DNA of 38,818 nt from an uncultured Pelagibacteraceae bacterium (GTDB taxonomy: Bacteria; Pseudomonadota; Alphaproteobacteria; Pelagibacterales; Pelagibacteraceae), in assembly GCA_902552035.1 (NCBI GenBank), contig CACDFC010000011.1, positions 1-38,818 on the forward strand, read 5' to 3'. The notes beneath the pieces are model-generated. The model was not told the origin of the DNA, ran no database searches, and saw only the letters and a list, made by a program, of their open reading frames with translations. This document shows, piece by piece, positions 37,645 to 38,818 of the stretch (positions are counted from its first letter, which is position 1; each line of letters starts with the position of its first letter). The translations under genes and the position numbers were made by a program.

Positions 37645-38031
37645 ATGACATTAAAATCACCACAAACTCTTATTTCTGAAGCTTTAAAAGATGTTAAAAC
37701 AATTACGCCTGATGAAGCTTTAAAACTTTCTAATGAAAATAAATGCAATCTAATTGACATAAGAGATGCAAACGAACTTCAGAAATTAGGACAAATTGAA
37801 AATTCTTACAATATTTCAAGAGGACTTTTAGAATTCTCCATTCACCCTGATAGTACTTTTATACAAAGAGAAAAAATTGATCTTCATAAAGAATTAGTAT
37901 TGTTTTGTGCTGCGGGTGGTAGATCCGCACTTGCTGCAAAAACACTAAAAGAAATGGGATTTACTAATGTTTCTCATGTAGAGGGTGGGTTTGGTGCAAT
38001 GGTTAATAGTGGATTTAAAATTAAAAAGTGA
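37645..38031 (+). CDS. Rhodanese-like domain protein
   Basis: ITPDEALKLSNENKCNLIDIRDANELQKLGQIENSYNISRGLLEF...LVLFCAAGGRSALAAKTLKEMGFTNVSHVEGGF. Confidence 0.95.
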   Translation: MTLKSPQTLISEALKDVKTITPDEALKLSNENKCNLIDIRDANELQKLGQIENSYNISRGLLEFSIHPDSTFIQREKIDLHKELVLFCAAGGRSALAAKTLKEMGFTNVSHVEGGFGAMVNSGFKIKK

Positions 38032-38505
38032 TTAGTCGTATAGTGAAATTCTCTTAGCAATAAAGATTCTAAAAAGCCAATAAAAAAAAATTCCAAATGG
38101 TCCAATAAAATAAGTTATTACAATCGGAAGAACAACAAATGATCTTGACATTGAAATTTTTTGACTATCTCTAACAATCCACCCACCACAAAATAGGTTT
38201 ATTGCTAAAAAATGAGTCCAGAAAAGCATGATAAATGATTTACTAGAAAATAGCTCTCTTAAATGTTCAAAACCTAGATACAAATTAAAATTATTTAAAA
38301 AATTATAATCATTAGAGTAAAAAATATATAATAAATAAAAATACACACCTGTTAGAATGAAAATGGGAAAAATTGAAGTAACAAAAAAACCACAAACCTT
38401 AGAATTTGGAAAGAAAATTAATAAAAACCAAAAAGGTATTACACCAATATTTAGCCATAGATAAATCATCTCAATTGTAAAAAATGTTGAAATTTGCTCG
38501 AACAT
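38032..38505 (-). CDS. ABA4-like/DUF4281-type integral membrane protein
   Basis: 157 aa, four TM segments; IEMIYLWLNIGVIPFWFLLIFFPNS, WTHFLAINLFCGGWIVRDSQK, FFYWLFRIF. Confidence 0.6.
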   Translation of the reverse strand: MFEQISTFFTIEMIYLWLNIGVIPFWFLLIFFPNSKVCGFFVTSIFPIFILTGVYFYLLYIFYSNDYNFLNNFNLYLGFEHLRELFSSKSFIMLFWTHFLAINLFCGGWIVRDSQKISMSRSFVVLPIVITYFIGPFGIFFYWLFRIFIAKRISLYD

Positions 38506-38532
38506 ATGAATTTATAATATATTACATCATTG

Positions 38533-38818
38533 ATGATTCCTATTAAAAATAGAAAAAAAAGTCTTGAAATAACAGTTGAGGAAATGAGAAATTTTTCTCT
38601 TTCTTACATTGAAAAATACTCACCATCAAAACAACAACTTAAAACCTACTTATTAAAAAAGTATTTAAAAATTAAAGTTCAAAATGTTAACAAAAAAAAT
38701 GTCGTAGATTTAATTGATATTGTCTTAAAAGATTTAGAAAAATCAAAATTTATAAATGACAAATTTTATTCTAATTCCAAAGCAAAAAGTTTAATACAAA
38801 GAGGTAGTTCAATCAATA
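38533..38818 (+). CDS. recX: RecX-family regulatory protein, partial (right edge)
   Basis: Own translation from ATG at 38533: MIPIKNRKKSLEITVEEMRNFSLSYIEKYSPSKQQLKTYLLKKYL...VVDLIDIVLKDLEKSKFINDKFYSNSKAKSLIQRGSSIN; RecX-like three-helix repeat. Not in the ORF track. Confidence 0.7.
   Translation, partial: MIPIKNRKKSLEITVEEMRNFSLSYIEKYSPSKQQLKTYLLKKYLKIKVQNVNKKNVVDLIDIVLKDLEKSKFINDKFYSNSKAKSLIQRGSSIN

Noticed and set aside
1-38818. tRNA/rRNA genes, CRISPR arrays, transposases, phage genes
   Set aside because: None recognised by eye; a tRNAscan/CRISPR search would be needed to exclude them fully.

Overview
AT-rich, very gene-dense window whose gene content and style match a streamlined marine alphaproteobacterium of the SAR11/Pelagibacter type (lineage is inferred from gene content, not from a database search). 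The left ~23 kb looks like a quaternary-amine/C1 region: a ProX/ProW-type betaine transporter (minus strand, divergent); betaine-homocysteine methyltransferase; two dimethylglycine/sarcosine dehydrogenase paralogs; a methyltransferase; a Rieske oxygenase; a DddP-like M24 protein; a run of CoA/carnitine-type dehydrogenases; and EtfB-EtfA-ETF:QO, which would supply the electron outlet. Further right are 2OG-Fe(II) oxygenases, hisI/folE, an AcuI-like reductase with a LysR regulator, an FbpABC iron(III) ABC transporter behind a double Fur-box-like palindrome, a TPP riboswitch driving an SSS-family symporter (ThiV-like), rseP, HU, amtB without glnK, and a partial recX at the right edge. Observations most worth follow-up: (1) a tautomerase-superfamily protein with all six cis-3-chloroacrylate dehalogenase catalytic residues at identical positions; (2) an M24 'peptidase' whose metal-ligand spacing resembles the DMSP lyase DddP rather than canonical M24 enzymes; (3) a Rieske oxygenase with a bridging Glu but no adjacent reductase; (4) an orphan APS-kinase-like/nucleotidyltransferase/2OG-oxygenase set around a propeller-plus-barrel surface protein; (5) hairpins in the fbpA-fbpB gap and over the amtB Shine-Dalgarno. 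No tRNA, rRNA, CRISPR array or mobile element was recognised.
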